64,000 nt of DNA from Syngnathus acus (taxonomy: Eukaryota > Chordata > Actinopteri > Syngnathiformes > Syngnathidae): positions 7,555,553 to 7,619,552 of the forward strand of contig NC_051093.1 in NCBI RefSeq assembly GCF_901709675.1, written 5' to 3'. Shown here piece by piece: positions 24,505 to 34,986 of the stretch. A program made the translations under genes and the position numbers. The notes below the pieces were generated by a model that saw only the letters and a list, made by a program, of their open reading frames with translations, ran no database searches and was not told the origin of the DNA. Positions within the stretch are counted from its first letter, which is position 1. Each line of letters begins with the position of its first letter.

Positions 24505-27070
24505 AGCCACAAATTACACCCAAGGAATTTCTTGTCCCTCCAGAAGCCTTTTTTTGAAGCTCTTTGTTCTGCAGACGCACCCTTCCATCTCTCTGCTGGT
24601 GGACTAGAGTGACAACCTCCTCTTTTTATTTTTATTTTTTCCTCTCCCTACCGTCCTTTTTTTCTATTGGCAAGAGAGAACGTTGCCACATCATCAATTC
24701 TCTTCTCTCTGTCTGACAAGGATCTAATGAAAAAGCTCTTGGCACAATTCATGACCGCTAACTTTTTAGGAACACTATTGGATCTGCTGGAAAGAGACTG
24801 ATCCCGCTTGATCCGCCACACGACACTACATGTTTTTGTTTTCTTCAAGCTCCTCAGTTAAGCCACTCTCTCAAGTCTCTGTGCACCCACTCCCACAGTG
24901 TCCTTTGGTGATTGAGCTGCCACAAGAACAGCACTGCTAGTAAAAGAGACACTAAAAACACTAGTATGAAGAAAAGCAACGTCCCTCGGCACTGTGGAAC
25001 ATGGAAGCTTCTTACTGGCAGTCCAAAAAAATGCCAAAACCATTACCAACATGGCTTGCAGTGCTCAATTTTTGGTGGAATCCCTAAAACGTCTCCATTC
25101 ACCCAAGGGTACAATGATATGTAAATCTTTTTTTTTTTTTTTTTGGCTTCTACGTTACCTCAATATTTTGTTTCTCATGAATTTTGCTGCCATACTTATT
25201 TAACATGCCTTTATTTCTGGGTCGACATCATTTCAACAACACTAAGAGGGAGGAAGAATGCTCTCCCCCCCCCCCCCCCCCAAGGACTCCTTTTATTTTG
25301 TCGTTGTCAGACTTTGTAGCTCCAACGGTAATGCAGTGAAAGAACCGGCAGATGGATGAAGAGAAAAAAGACCCCCCACCCCTTTAAGAGATTTAATAGA
25401 CAAGACCAGGGGAAAGCAAACATCTGCATTTTGTCCCTCCTCATGCTGCTGGTCCCATGAAAGAAGTCATTTCAACGTTTTCTGGACATGACAATGATTT
25501 TTGGCTTGATAATGTTTTTGGTTTTCAGCCTATGATTTTTTTTTATTTTATAGGAGGCCTGGCCAAGTTTGTTCCATGTAACCCACCTCCATATACTCGC
25601 ACTATGTCATTGTTGATATTTGCCTTTTTTTGGTTCCAAAGATTTTTGTTATTGTTGAAGAAAGCACATTTTAGACTTGATATATTTCTCTTTCTTTTGT
25701 GGTTGTTTTGCCTGTACTTGACTATTATATATTTTTTTAATCTCTGGGTTTAAAATGTATGTTTTTTTTGTCTTTTTCAAGGTTGAAACAGTCCAGTGCT
25801 GTCCGCATGCAAGACATTTTAAATGTTTGCAGCACTTTTTGGGAACCTGTGAATATTTCTTCACATGATGATAATTGACTTTTTTTTTTCCTCCCCAGCC
25901 CTTCATTCAAACTGTTTTGCTGCAAATCCAAAACTGACCGAAGTTGGAGTCATGAGGGACATTTTGGGAGATGATGGGGGTGTTTGGAATTGCCAATGCT
26001 AGAGGCAAAGGGACAGGACTTGCGTTTTGCAAACATTGTGCAGATGGTAAAAAATTTGAGGTGAGGATTTCTAATCCCATATCTGACAGGACATCTTTTT
26101 TTTTTTTTTCTTTCCGGAGTTGCTCATGGAGCAGAAACCTGTGAGGATGTTTTGTATGATTGTGACACTGTGTGCTATAGTGAGTATTTTTGGTGCGCTC
26201 TTATTTTTATTATTATTATTTTGTTTGTCTTATTACTCCTTACAAGTATTACCACAAGTGTTGCTATGCATGCTTTCCTGAGAGAGAACAGATGTCAGAA
26301 CTTTTTGCTTTGTGCATGAATTCAAATCTTAGTGCTGGAGGACGACAAGATGGAGGTGCGCGAGCGAGATGTTTATTTTATAGCACGGAGGGACGAGGGA
26401 ACAACTTTACGGTGTTCCATGATAGAAGGTGAAGAAGGAAAGTAAGAAAAAGTGGTATCCGAGCCCAAAGCTGATTTCAGTCCGCTTTAATAATATGTCT
26501 GATCTCAGTCAAATGCCTCTGAGGTTGTCACGGTAATCAGCAGTCATATCAGATATGTTGAAAGTTTCATTTTGGGATTTCCACCACCCTCCGCATTCCC
26601 CCTGTGGGTTTTCTTTTGTAATGAATGATAACAGTGCTGAGGCAGCCCTTCAAATTTTTGCCTGTCAGTGGGAAAAAGAAAAAAAAAAATGTTGCGTGCA
26701 CCAAGTGTTCTGTGCTTTTTCTTTGGAGGGGAATCTTCTTCAAACAGCCCGGGAGGAATTTTGAATGACAGAAGCCAAGTTAACACACAGCCCGGTCCTC
26801 AACTCTGACCCCCCTGAGTCCTTGCACTGTGCTTACATCAAACTGGATGTTGCAACATTGTGAGCAGGGATGAAGGAAATGCGTGTGAATTGCATGTGGC
26901 CTCTTTAGTGTATCACATGCTATTTCAAGTTGCATTTGACAAAAGTGACTTTTGATTTCACAATGTGTTCTCTCATATGTTTTATTTTTGCCATCCTTGT
27001 ATCTGCCTTCTGTTTATTCTCCATTATTATTGAATGTATATAATAAACGGTTTGGTTTTTATACTGCTTT
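24505..27070 (+). other. rbfox2: rbfox2 3' UTR
   Basis: About 2.5 kb of AU-rich, non-coding sequence follows the stop codon and ends at an AATAAA signal at 27042-27047. It contains homopolymer runs (poly(C) near 25265, several U runs). The open frames inside it lack any family resemblance and are treated as chance. A long 3' UTR is usual for RBFOX genes. Confidence 0.7.
27042..27047 (+). terminator. rbfox2: rbfox2 polyadenylation signal
   Basis: This is a canonical AATAAA followed by a U/GU-rich stretch at 27050-27065. It is the best candidate for the end of the rbfox2 transcript. Confidence 0.7.
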
Positions 27071-28040
27071 GTGGATATGAGTGATTGCTTCTGGGTTTTA
27101 AAGCCCTCGTAAGAGTGTGTTGATCAATTTTTCTGGAGGTGAGTGAAGGAGGCTATTTGGCATAATACAAGAGAAAAGTTTTCATTCACTGCTGTGTGAG
27201 ATAAAGAGGAATGCCGCAGTCTTCTGATTACACACGTGAATCGCGTTCTTTGCAGCGCATTAGCTCATGTGACTCAGATGATAAATGGAGGCAAGCATTG
27301 TGCAACATTAATGCCGCTTCTTGACTTTTGGCTCTGCACCGAATCAACCGCGCCGATCAGCTTTTTTCTCTCCATTTCATCTTTTCTAATTTCTGCTATG
27401 GGAGGATGCGGGGTGGGGGCAATCTGGAAAGCATCTTAAATTGTAAATGTGCTGCTAATGGCTGTAAATGGGTCGGCTGTGGCAGCAAGTCCTGTATGCC
27501 TGCTAATTGCATTGATGCACAAGGGGACAATTGCCGGTTTTGATGGGAAGTCTTGCTGACTGATTGGAAGACGCAACCGAATGTCTGATAGGAGGCTTGT
27601 GATGTCATGAATAGACTTTTGCACATTGTGCTGTCCCTGTAATAGAAAGAAATGAAGTAGATATCTTCATCTATCTCATCCGTTCATTTTGTACTGCTTA
27701 TCCTGTTCAGGGTCATTGGTGAGCTGAAGCTTATCCAGGCTGACTTGACTGGGCGAGATTCGGGTTATGTCCTGCTGGCTTTGCACGATCAGGAGATTTT
27801 GGGGCCTATCGGCAAGTTACAAAATACAAGAGGAAGCAATATTTCTGTTTAAAGGAGTATATTTTTAAAAATTGCAGTTGCTTCATTTAAAAGGGGGGAG
27901 CGTACATATATTATTGAACATTTACATTCAAATAGCACTGTTAATAGGCATTGGCTAGTTTCTATCTATCTCCCACAGTTGGAGTGGGCTTTATTTTTTA
28001 TGTTGACTGTCGCTATTGAAAGTTGTAATACCAATGTTAA

Positions 28041-28055
28041 CCACAAGATGGCAGC
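28041..28055 (+). promoter_or_regulatory. CTCF-like motif (plus orientation)
   Basis: CCACAAGATGGCAGC matches the CTCF consensus form CCAnnAGATGGCAG. It lies about 0.8 kb from an oppositely oriented match at 28817. Confidence 0.45.
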
Positions 28056-28816
28056 CATATTTAAAGAACACCCCAACTCGTAGACTGTAATGGTGAAGAA
28101 GATAGTGTCATGGTCGGCTCAACGTCAAAACTACAAGTCCGTAATAGTGTAATTTTTCCTTCTACAGCGTTGGTAATTCATTTGAAGTGCATAAGGATTT
28201 TGTACATTTGTGCCACCCTCAACCCAAAAAGCTGGATATATTCAACGCCTAATAGTTCAATGCTATGGTGGCTTAATTGGACAAGCAGCTGTTGTGGTGG
28301 ACTCGCCTTGCAGAGATGAATCCAGGACCAAACTTAAAGCCCTGAACTGAGTGAGTGAGCTAATTTATTCATTTGGTGATTTGAGTGATAATGCAGGAAA
28401 AAACGCATGGTGGTTTAATATTAAAAATTTTAAGTGTCTAGATTTTTGTGCACAAATTAAATGTTTTGCACTTAATGTTGGTTTGCTGTTCAGCGGTCTA
28501 GAAGGTCATCTTTGAATGGGTATTTTTATGCATTCACCCTAAATATTTGTCATTAATTGCAAACATATTTTTGTTCATATGTATCAGCTTTGAGTCAAGT
28601 GACAGGCTCACATTTCACACCAAGTCAGACAAGGTCATTATTTATTTTGTCTGGTGTTGCTGTGAGATTATTAAAATGTAAAATCGATAGAATGCAATAT
28701 GTTGAGCATATTTTATAGTGTTGTTGCTTTTCCTGAACCGTACGGACATTTTTTTTTTTATCACCACTTTGAGATTGACTGTTATCGCCCCTGAGTCCTT
28801 GTGTGCGTGCAAACCA

Positions 28817-28829
28817 TGCCCCCTGGTGG
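28817..28829 (-). promoter_or_regulatory. CTCF-like motif (minus orientation)
   Basis: Read on the minus strand the sequence is CCACCAGGGGGCA, a strong core CTCF match, between the convergent 3' ends of rbfox2 and the GPRC5 gene. Confidence 0.5.
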
Positions 28830-29402
28830 TTTGACTGCAAAATTACATCCTGTTGCATATGAGGCAAGGTTCATTTGCTTGAGAAAGTAGTTGGCTGTTT
28901 GTGTACCATCTGCACAGTTTGTTTGGGTTTGTTTGATTTTTAAGGAAAAGAAAGCAACTTTATATATTAAGAAACTTTTATTGACAACAATAACATCTCT
29001 ATACATTTATGCGCCCAGGAACTCAAGCGTAACTTTGAATATGATGATGGATGGATGCTGGCTGAGGAATCTAACCATGTCCTTGCCTGCTCTTCCAGCT
29101 ACTGCTTTGCTCATGTCCTCTGATTGACAGCTCAAGGGTTGCTCTATTGGTTGGAATACAGTGAGCACAATATGCATTTGCAATAGCTTCTTGAATCATG
29201 ACAGGCAATGACAGAATTATTTACGGTCTTATTAGTACCTTTATATACTAGTACTACATCCCTAAACTGTAGTACTAGTATATATTTTAATTGAAAAAAA
29301 AATCATCACACTGTATTTACAATTAAGCAATATATGAAGTATTTTTTTTTTTTCTCCCAAGTCAAGCAGCATTCATTTGTGTTCATGTGCAGAAGAGAAA
29401 TT

Positions 29403-29498
29403 TTAAATTCGTCCATAATATTCATCATATGGCTCTCTGTAGTTGGTGGTCTGAGGGCGAGGGATGCTATAGTCTTTATTGGGGTCAATGTCCTGCAA

Positions 29499-29577
<79 letters not shown>

Positions 29578-31192
29578 CCTCAATTCAATTGCGGTAACAC
29601 TCTTGATAAACTGTGCTGTCAGGAAGCATACAGTGTGACTTAACAAAGGAAAGGTCACAGCGTGCAATTAAATACGAGATGGTTAATCCTGACAGTTCAT
29701 TACTCACGGTCATAGAGAATCCCGACTCGTAGGGCGATCGCAGTTTCGAATCGTGTCGCCTGCCTGAAGGGAGAAACGTCATACACATAATGTCATTTGT
29801 TACTCACTTAAACGTGACAGCTGAGATTGTAGAAATGCTCATTGTACTGTAGCATATTAATAATTAAAGATAATTATTTCTGACACACATGAAGATTGCC
29901 ACAGTGTAGCGCCAACTAGAGGCAAAAAGGATACACTCAATGTCAGATTGTTTTAAGTATCGGTGACTGGTATCGGAGAGGACCCGATACCTTGAAATAA
30001 GGCCAGTCTGATATTGTTACTTGGCCCATCCGTATTCAATTCCATTGTGGTTAAGTGGAAGCGGTGAAATGGTCTCACCTCTTCGGTTTTCCGGATCGTT
30101 CTCGAAGCTTCCGTTTTCTGTTCCCGCCTTCGGACTGTTCAACCCCGGGATGTCAGCGCTGGGGCTGGTCCAGCCGGCGAAGCTCAGAGGCACCTCTTTG
30201 GATTTGGCCTCCCCCCTGCACAGGAAGGCAACTTGCGACAAGCCGTGTCCCATCAACAACACCCATCCGTTGGCGACCAGTGCCACGGCCAGCACCGGGT
30301 CATCCCACTGCGGCCGTCGTTTCAGCTTGACGTTCCCTCTGGTGAGCATTACGATCCACACCACCCAGATGGCGGCGGAGAGCAAGAGCGTGAGGAAGAG
30401 GAGCACGGCCTGTTGCCGGCTCTGCTGGTGAATGGCGCCGGCGTAGGTGTAGCTGTACGTGAAGCAGGACCGACACAAGAAGTGCAAGGAGAGGATCACG
30501 CCGATGGCCAGGAGGCACAGGACGTAGATCTGCAGCATGACAAACTCATCCTGGCTGTACTCGCACGGCTTCTTATCCCGCACCAAGACCAGTACCAGCC
30601 ACTCTGTGGCGATGATCACCTGCACGATGAAAAGCCCCAAAGCCATGGCGGGCTCGCCCCAACCTCGAGCGGCCGCAAAGCCCAGCAGAGCGAGGCCGCG
30701 AGCCAGCAAGCAGGAGAAGGCCAAGGCGAAGAAGACGCCGAACAGGAAGAGCCTGGTGGGACACGTCTGAGGGCCGAGCTGGATGATGAAGGGGAAGGTG
30801 ATGGCAAAGATGCCGGCAGTGGCCAACAAGAACATGGACATGCAGGCCACCGTTCCTCCTATGTGGCTGCGTTGCTGCCGTAAGGAGATGCAGATCCACA
30901 GGGACCAAACATGGAGGCCCAGCAGGAGGAACATACTGAAGAGGAAGCCGGCGGAGGCCAGGGTCTCCAGAATGATGCCCCACATGGCTTTGCGGTCACA
31001 CAAGTACCTATAGACAGGATCTAGTCCTGGGCGACAGCCCGGAATAGCCTTGGTGGAGTTTGCCGAAGAACTCCCATTGATGATGTTGCTTGTTGCCGAT
31101 GACTGAGATGAACATGTGAAAGGGATGTGGAGGAGGAGGAGGAGGAGTGGAAAGGCCAATTTGTGATCTTCAGGTGAAAAGGCTGGACTCAT
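29403..31192 (-). CDS. GPRC5-family (retinoic-acid-induced) class C orphan GPCR
   Basis: Three exons join in phase to 419 aa: 31192-30079 (371 codons plus 1 nt, AGAG|GTGAGA donor), 29763-29708 and 29492-29403. The start is the first true ATG, followed by a signal-like hydrophobic stretch (residues 12-27), an N-glycosylation-rich short ectodomain, and LDPVYRYLCDRKAMWGIILE leading into TM1. Seven membrane segments lie at about 72-98, 112-134, 148-172, 182-204, 217-240, 262-284 and 298-320. Family hallmarks are FLFGVFFALAFSCLLARG (TM3), VQVIIATEWLVL (TM4), IWVVWIVML (TM6) and WDDPVLAVALVANGW (TM7). The tail ends in a Tyr-rich segment, YREPYDEYYGRI. The short ectodomain without a Venus flytrap is typical of GPRC5. 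Ligand unknown. Neighbouring ddx47 suggests kinship with the human GPRC5A/D locus, but the sequence is also close to GPRC5B. Confidence 0.88.
29501..29576. repeat. (CA)38 microsatellite next to a GPRC5 3' splice site
   Basis: Seventy-six bases of perfect CA on the plus strand read as (TG)38 on the transcribed minus strand. It ends only 8 nt (CTTTGCAG) before the acceptor of the last coding exon at 29492. Confidence 0.95.
29956..30016. repeat. Dispersed repeat fragment, copy A (in GPRC5 intron)
   Basis: The segment beginning AAGTATCGGTGACTGGTATC, with GATACC and AAATAAGG further on, is closely matched in order by a second copy at 63315-63387. This indicates an interspersed repeat family. Confidence 0.7.
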
Positions 31193-33926
31193 TTTGGAAG
31201 TGCACACCAGGAATTTGGTTCCTCCTTATGTGTCCTTGAATATGTGAAAACAAACACAAGGACAATGTTGAGACAAAATGGCCGCTCAGTGTATTTACAT
31301 CGGCAATTATTGCGTTCCTTTTTTTCTTTTTCTTTTTTTTTCCTATCAATTAACTCACATGCAGTACTTCAATCCAAAGCAACAGCTCAGAACTTGAAGG
31401 AAAAAAATCACAATCACAATCGGCTCACAATCTCCTCCTTGTTCATTCCCAAAAGCGTTTGATGGGTTTCTCCCACATTAAAGTCATTAAAGCGTGATGT
31501 CATTGACCTTTGGGGCACAAAATGATCCGGTCCTGCTTGGAATTAATCGTGCGCTGTCCAATTGATTCATTTATCGATTCATGAAGAGGTGTGTCTCATT
31601 GTGTCATCACGCCGACTTGGAGTTGAGTGGAAAGGCAACGGCAGAAAGAAAACATAAACATGTCAGAACAAGGAAAAGCGGTTTGAGCGAGGGCCACAAC
31701 ACGAGATTACGCCCGTTTCGTGTGAGAACGGAAAACGAACTCTATTGACTCGGCTCCAAAATGAGACAGCGGGGTGAGTCAATGAAATTTGTTTTGCAGT
31801 GCAGTTTGAAGAGGCTGTGAAAGATAAGTAGGTAGACTAGTATCACTTCCCGCAGGCACATAAGGCAGCCTTTGTTTCATTGGCAGATTTAAATAATGTC
31901 TTTATTTGCATCAGCAGTGGATTGATATGACCCAGTTTGATCAGGCCATTGTTTTTTTTGGATTGTGAAAAAGAGTATGGGATGGGTTGAATCGCAGTTA
32001 ATGAAAAAAATCTATTTTTTTTTTTTATAGCGTCTGACCACATTTGGGTGGTCAGTAAACACCCCAAAATGGTCGCCAGTCAATCCCAGGCCACACGTGG
32101 ACAAACGACCATTCGCATATGTTAGTTAGTAACCACGGTAAAAACACGCAAACACGACATCATCGCCAAGTACGACCTCAACAACGTCAAATGTTTATGA
32201 TGTGTCGATCAAAGGCGATTATCCGTATATGCGGAATTGGATATTTGAATCTCAATTAATGCTGAAATAGCAAAACTGGCACTTACCACAAATCCTTACC
32301 ACGGACTCAGTTTTGTCACGACACACACTGTTGATGCATGGATGGACTCGATGTGTAGCCACGTGGACGTCTCCTGCATCCCTTCTCACACGTTCCTACC
32401 TTCCACTGTCTATAGGTGGGGTTCACACACCTGAACGACACACACACACAAAGGGAGAGTTTACTCCTCCCTAGTTTTCCTGCTCCCCCACAGGAATTTG
32501 AATCATGCTTGCCGATAACTGTGCACTCTCTCGAGACCAAGTGGAATTCCACAAGCAATGATTCTGCTCTCGACCTGACCAAAGAGCGGGGACAGGGGGG
32601 ACTGAGTTGTCGCCATGGTTACGCCGTCATGACAGCAACAATAGCTGACAGTGATGAAATTAGCTGGAGGGTCTCTGTTGTGTCAATAAATGAGAGCTGT
32701 TCTTTTCGGGCAAGCCCATACGTAAGCTTTTAACTCGTGTTAAGACAAGTCGGGATGTTAGCGGGTGTGTTCTCTTCAATCTCAGCTCGGAATTCATCCA
32801 AACTTGTTAAATCGTATAGCGTGTAACACCGTAAATATCTTTTGGGGTTGTTCTCAATGCAATTTATTTACGCCTTCTATTTTTATCATCCCTTCATTGT
32901 GTCGCTGTTTTTCCTGAAGCGTTCCCAAAACAGTTGAGTTCTTTGATCCGGAGGGTTGAGCTTTATTTTGAAAAGCAAACGTAACCATAGCAACGCAAAT
33001 GTGGGAAAGTTTGCTTTTGATTACTCACTTGGATGGAAGTTGCCATGTTGTTTTTGTGATTAATTACAGTTAAGACCTTGAAAAGACATGACGCAGACTG
33101 AGGCTTTGGGCTTTGGGGGGCATTTATGTTTTATATTTATAGTACATTATTTTTTATATATGTATATGTATATGTGTATATATATATATATATATAATAT
33201 ATATAATTTATATATATATATGTTTTTATTTCATATTTTTTTTAAATTAAATTTTACTTTTAATTTACTTTAACTGTCTATGTTGTCATAGATTTGTTCC
33301 ACTTTGTATGCACTAGTAGTTGTTTGTAGCGTCAGTTTGTTTCCAACAAGAAAGGAACATAGTGAGTTGTGTAAAGAAAGCAATTTAATGCAACTATTCG
33401 GACACGTAGTTCACTTGCAGTATTGATCGTCTCTATAGCGGAAGGAAGAGAGCATCTGAAAGTGCATTGCAATGTTCACCGCTACAGCGTCCTGCATACT
33501 CTCCATGATGGTTACAGTGAAGTCATACAACGCAGCGATAACAAAGGAATAAAAAAAAGGGAACAACAGGAGATACGTGACAAAGTATTTACATTGGATT
33601 CAACTGCTAGAAGCAAATCAAGCTAGTTTTTCTTCGGGTTCTTTGGCAAGGGTTGGGATGGGTGGGCCTCTGTAATACATGGAAGATTAGATCGGAAAAG
33701 GGAGCGTGAAATGTTCTCGTCAATCTTTCAAGCATATTATATACTGTAAACAGTATGATATGTATAATCATATATAAAAAAATAAATAAGAGCATGATTA
33801 AGCTCCCTCTCCACTCAGTGGAGCGAGGCCGGAGGTAGATGACGAGAAGGGCATTAAGGGGGACGCCGGCCGCCTTATCCCGACGGGCCGAGCCGAGGAG
33901 CGATGGAGGGAGGGAAGAGAGCGGCT
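31193..33926. other. Upstream region of the GPRC5 gene and region 3' of pde6h
   Basis: No coding exon recognised. The first few hundred bases presumably hold the GPRC5 5' UTR and promoter, which could not be delimited. A degenerate fish repeat lies at about 32035-32135 and a TA-rich microsatellite at about 33160-33220. The 3' UTR of pde6h occupies an undetermined part at the right end. Confidence 0.5.
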
Positions 33927-34339
33927 TTAAATGATGCCGTATTTGGCCAAGTCGCTGAGCTCCATGTCGCCAAAGGCTTCCCATGGGCACACGACTGTGA
34001 TGTCTGTGCCGAGACCCTCCATGCCGGGGATGTCGTCACCGAAGCTGCAAATGAGGGACAATGATCACATTAGCGGGAACGCTCCTCTTTCTGTTGTATT
34101 TAACTTTAACTCATTCAGTCGATAGGCGTCAAAGATATTAACTGGGTGGGCAGTGAATGAGTTAAAGGGCAACACGGAATGAATTTTATATTTACCCCCT
34201 TCTGGCCTGGTTTGGGGGCCTTGCTCTTGAATGTACGAGTTTGCCTCTGCTTGAATTTGGGCGGGCCTTTTTTGGGTGTAGTTGGGCCAGTGGTTCCGCC
34301 AGGGGCCAGGGCGCTTCCTGCCGGTGGGCCGCCGTTCAT
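33927..34339 (-). CDS. pde6h: Cone cGMP phosphodiesterase inhibitory gamma subunit, with an apparent 1-nt frame problem at the exon junction
   Basis: Exon 34345-34196 carries ATG 34339 and MNGGPPAG... followed by [19 protein letters not shown], the basic region that binds PDE6 catalytic subunits and transducin. Exon 34044-33927 begins at [20 protein letters not shown] and ends [10 protein letters not shown], the C-terminus that plugs the catalytic site. Both halves match PDE6 gamma closely. However, the donor lies after AAG plus GGG (phase 0), while the next exon needs phase 2 (a lone C before the FGDD codons). Splicing as read would give KG-L-R-stop. One G fewer in the G5 run at 34195-34199 would restore the usual QKGFGDD. 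This could be an assembly error or a real lesion. Linkage to mgp and wbp11 supports pde6h over pde6g. Confidence 0.85.
34110..34170. repeat. Short interspersed repeat fragment in the pde6h intron
   Basis: The segment is bounded by TAACTCATTCAGTCGATAGG and CAGTGAATGAGTTAAAGGG, which are roughly inverted. A related half-copy occurs at about 17395-17445 in rbfox2 (CAATGACAGTGAATGAGTTA). It looks like a small MITE family. Confidence 0.5.
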
Positions 34340-34876
34340 TGTTCTCTAAAAAAAAAATCAAAAGATCAGGTCTCGTGGCTTCTTCTCTTTCTGCCTGATG
34401 CCCTGCTGCTAATAATCCTGTTAGCGTCTGTCTCTGCACTAATCTGCACAGATTATGCAGATGGGTTTAAACTACCAGATTTGCTCTAATCCCCCTTTTG
34501 ATCCACTGCAAACTAATTGCCCTTCCTCGACAACAAGGATGCAGACCGTCCGCTTCATTAACCGCACAATTTACTATGACAAAAAAAATTCGACTTCAGC
34601 ATATAATAATTTGGATTAATTTATGATTGCAGTGTTAAAGCCCCTCTTATTGGTTATGTAACACAGCACACACACACACACATGAGTCAGTTCAGCTTCT
34701 AGATAAGATGAAGTGAAGATGGAGTGATTGAAGAGCCATCTGTTGCTCAGGTCAATCCTATTCCATGTTTGCCTTGCTAAATTATCACTACCAATTAAAT
34801 GATATGTATTACAAATTGAGCCGAATAGTAACAATCTAGGTTGAGCAAGTTCAAAAGCATCGTTGTTAGTTCTCAC

Positions 34877-34945
34877 CTGTTGGAAATATCCCAAGAGGCC
34901 ACCACTGATCTCTTCTCCTCCTTCTCCTGCTTCTGTCTGTGACAT
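34877..34945 (-). other. pde6h: pde6h first exon (probably non-coding)
   Basis: The exon ends at a consensus donor (CAACAG|GTGAGA) that can join the acceptor at 34346, 6 nt before the main ATG. An ATG at 34945-34943 opens 23 codons that would stay in frame with MNGG. It lies only 25 nt from the start of the TATA box, so transcription should begin at or below it and the exon is probably untranslated. Confidence 0.55.
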
Positions 34946-34964
34946 TTGCTATCGGCGCCATGCT

Positions 34965-34986
34965 TTTATATCTTCATCACTAATCC
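34965..34986 (-). promoter_or_regulatory. pde6h: pde6h core promoter: TATA box with adjacent CRX/OTX-type site
   Basis: On the minus strand TATAAA occupies 34970-34965. GGATTA (reverse TAATCC at 34981-34986) lies about 11 nt upstream of it. TAATCC is the binding site of the photoreceptor factor CRX/OTX, which fits a cone-specific gene. Confidence 0.6.

Larger units (their letters stand above)
27071..29402. other. Intergenic region between rbfox2 and the GPRC5 gene (3' ends converge)
   Basis: No coding exon recognised. It holds a degenerate common fish repeat at about 27670-27800, CTCF-like motifs at 28041-28055 (plus) and 28817-28829 (minus) facing each other, and AT-rich DNA. The short open frames have no recognisable domain. 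Confidence 0.55.

Noticed and set aside
30233-30883. 216-codon plus-strand open frame opposite the GPRC5 receptor
   Set aside because: It is the antisense shadow of a GC-rich, strongly conserved 7TM coding exon.
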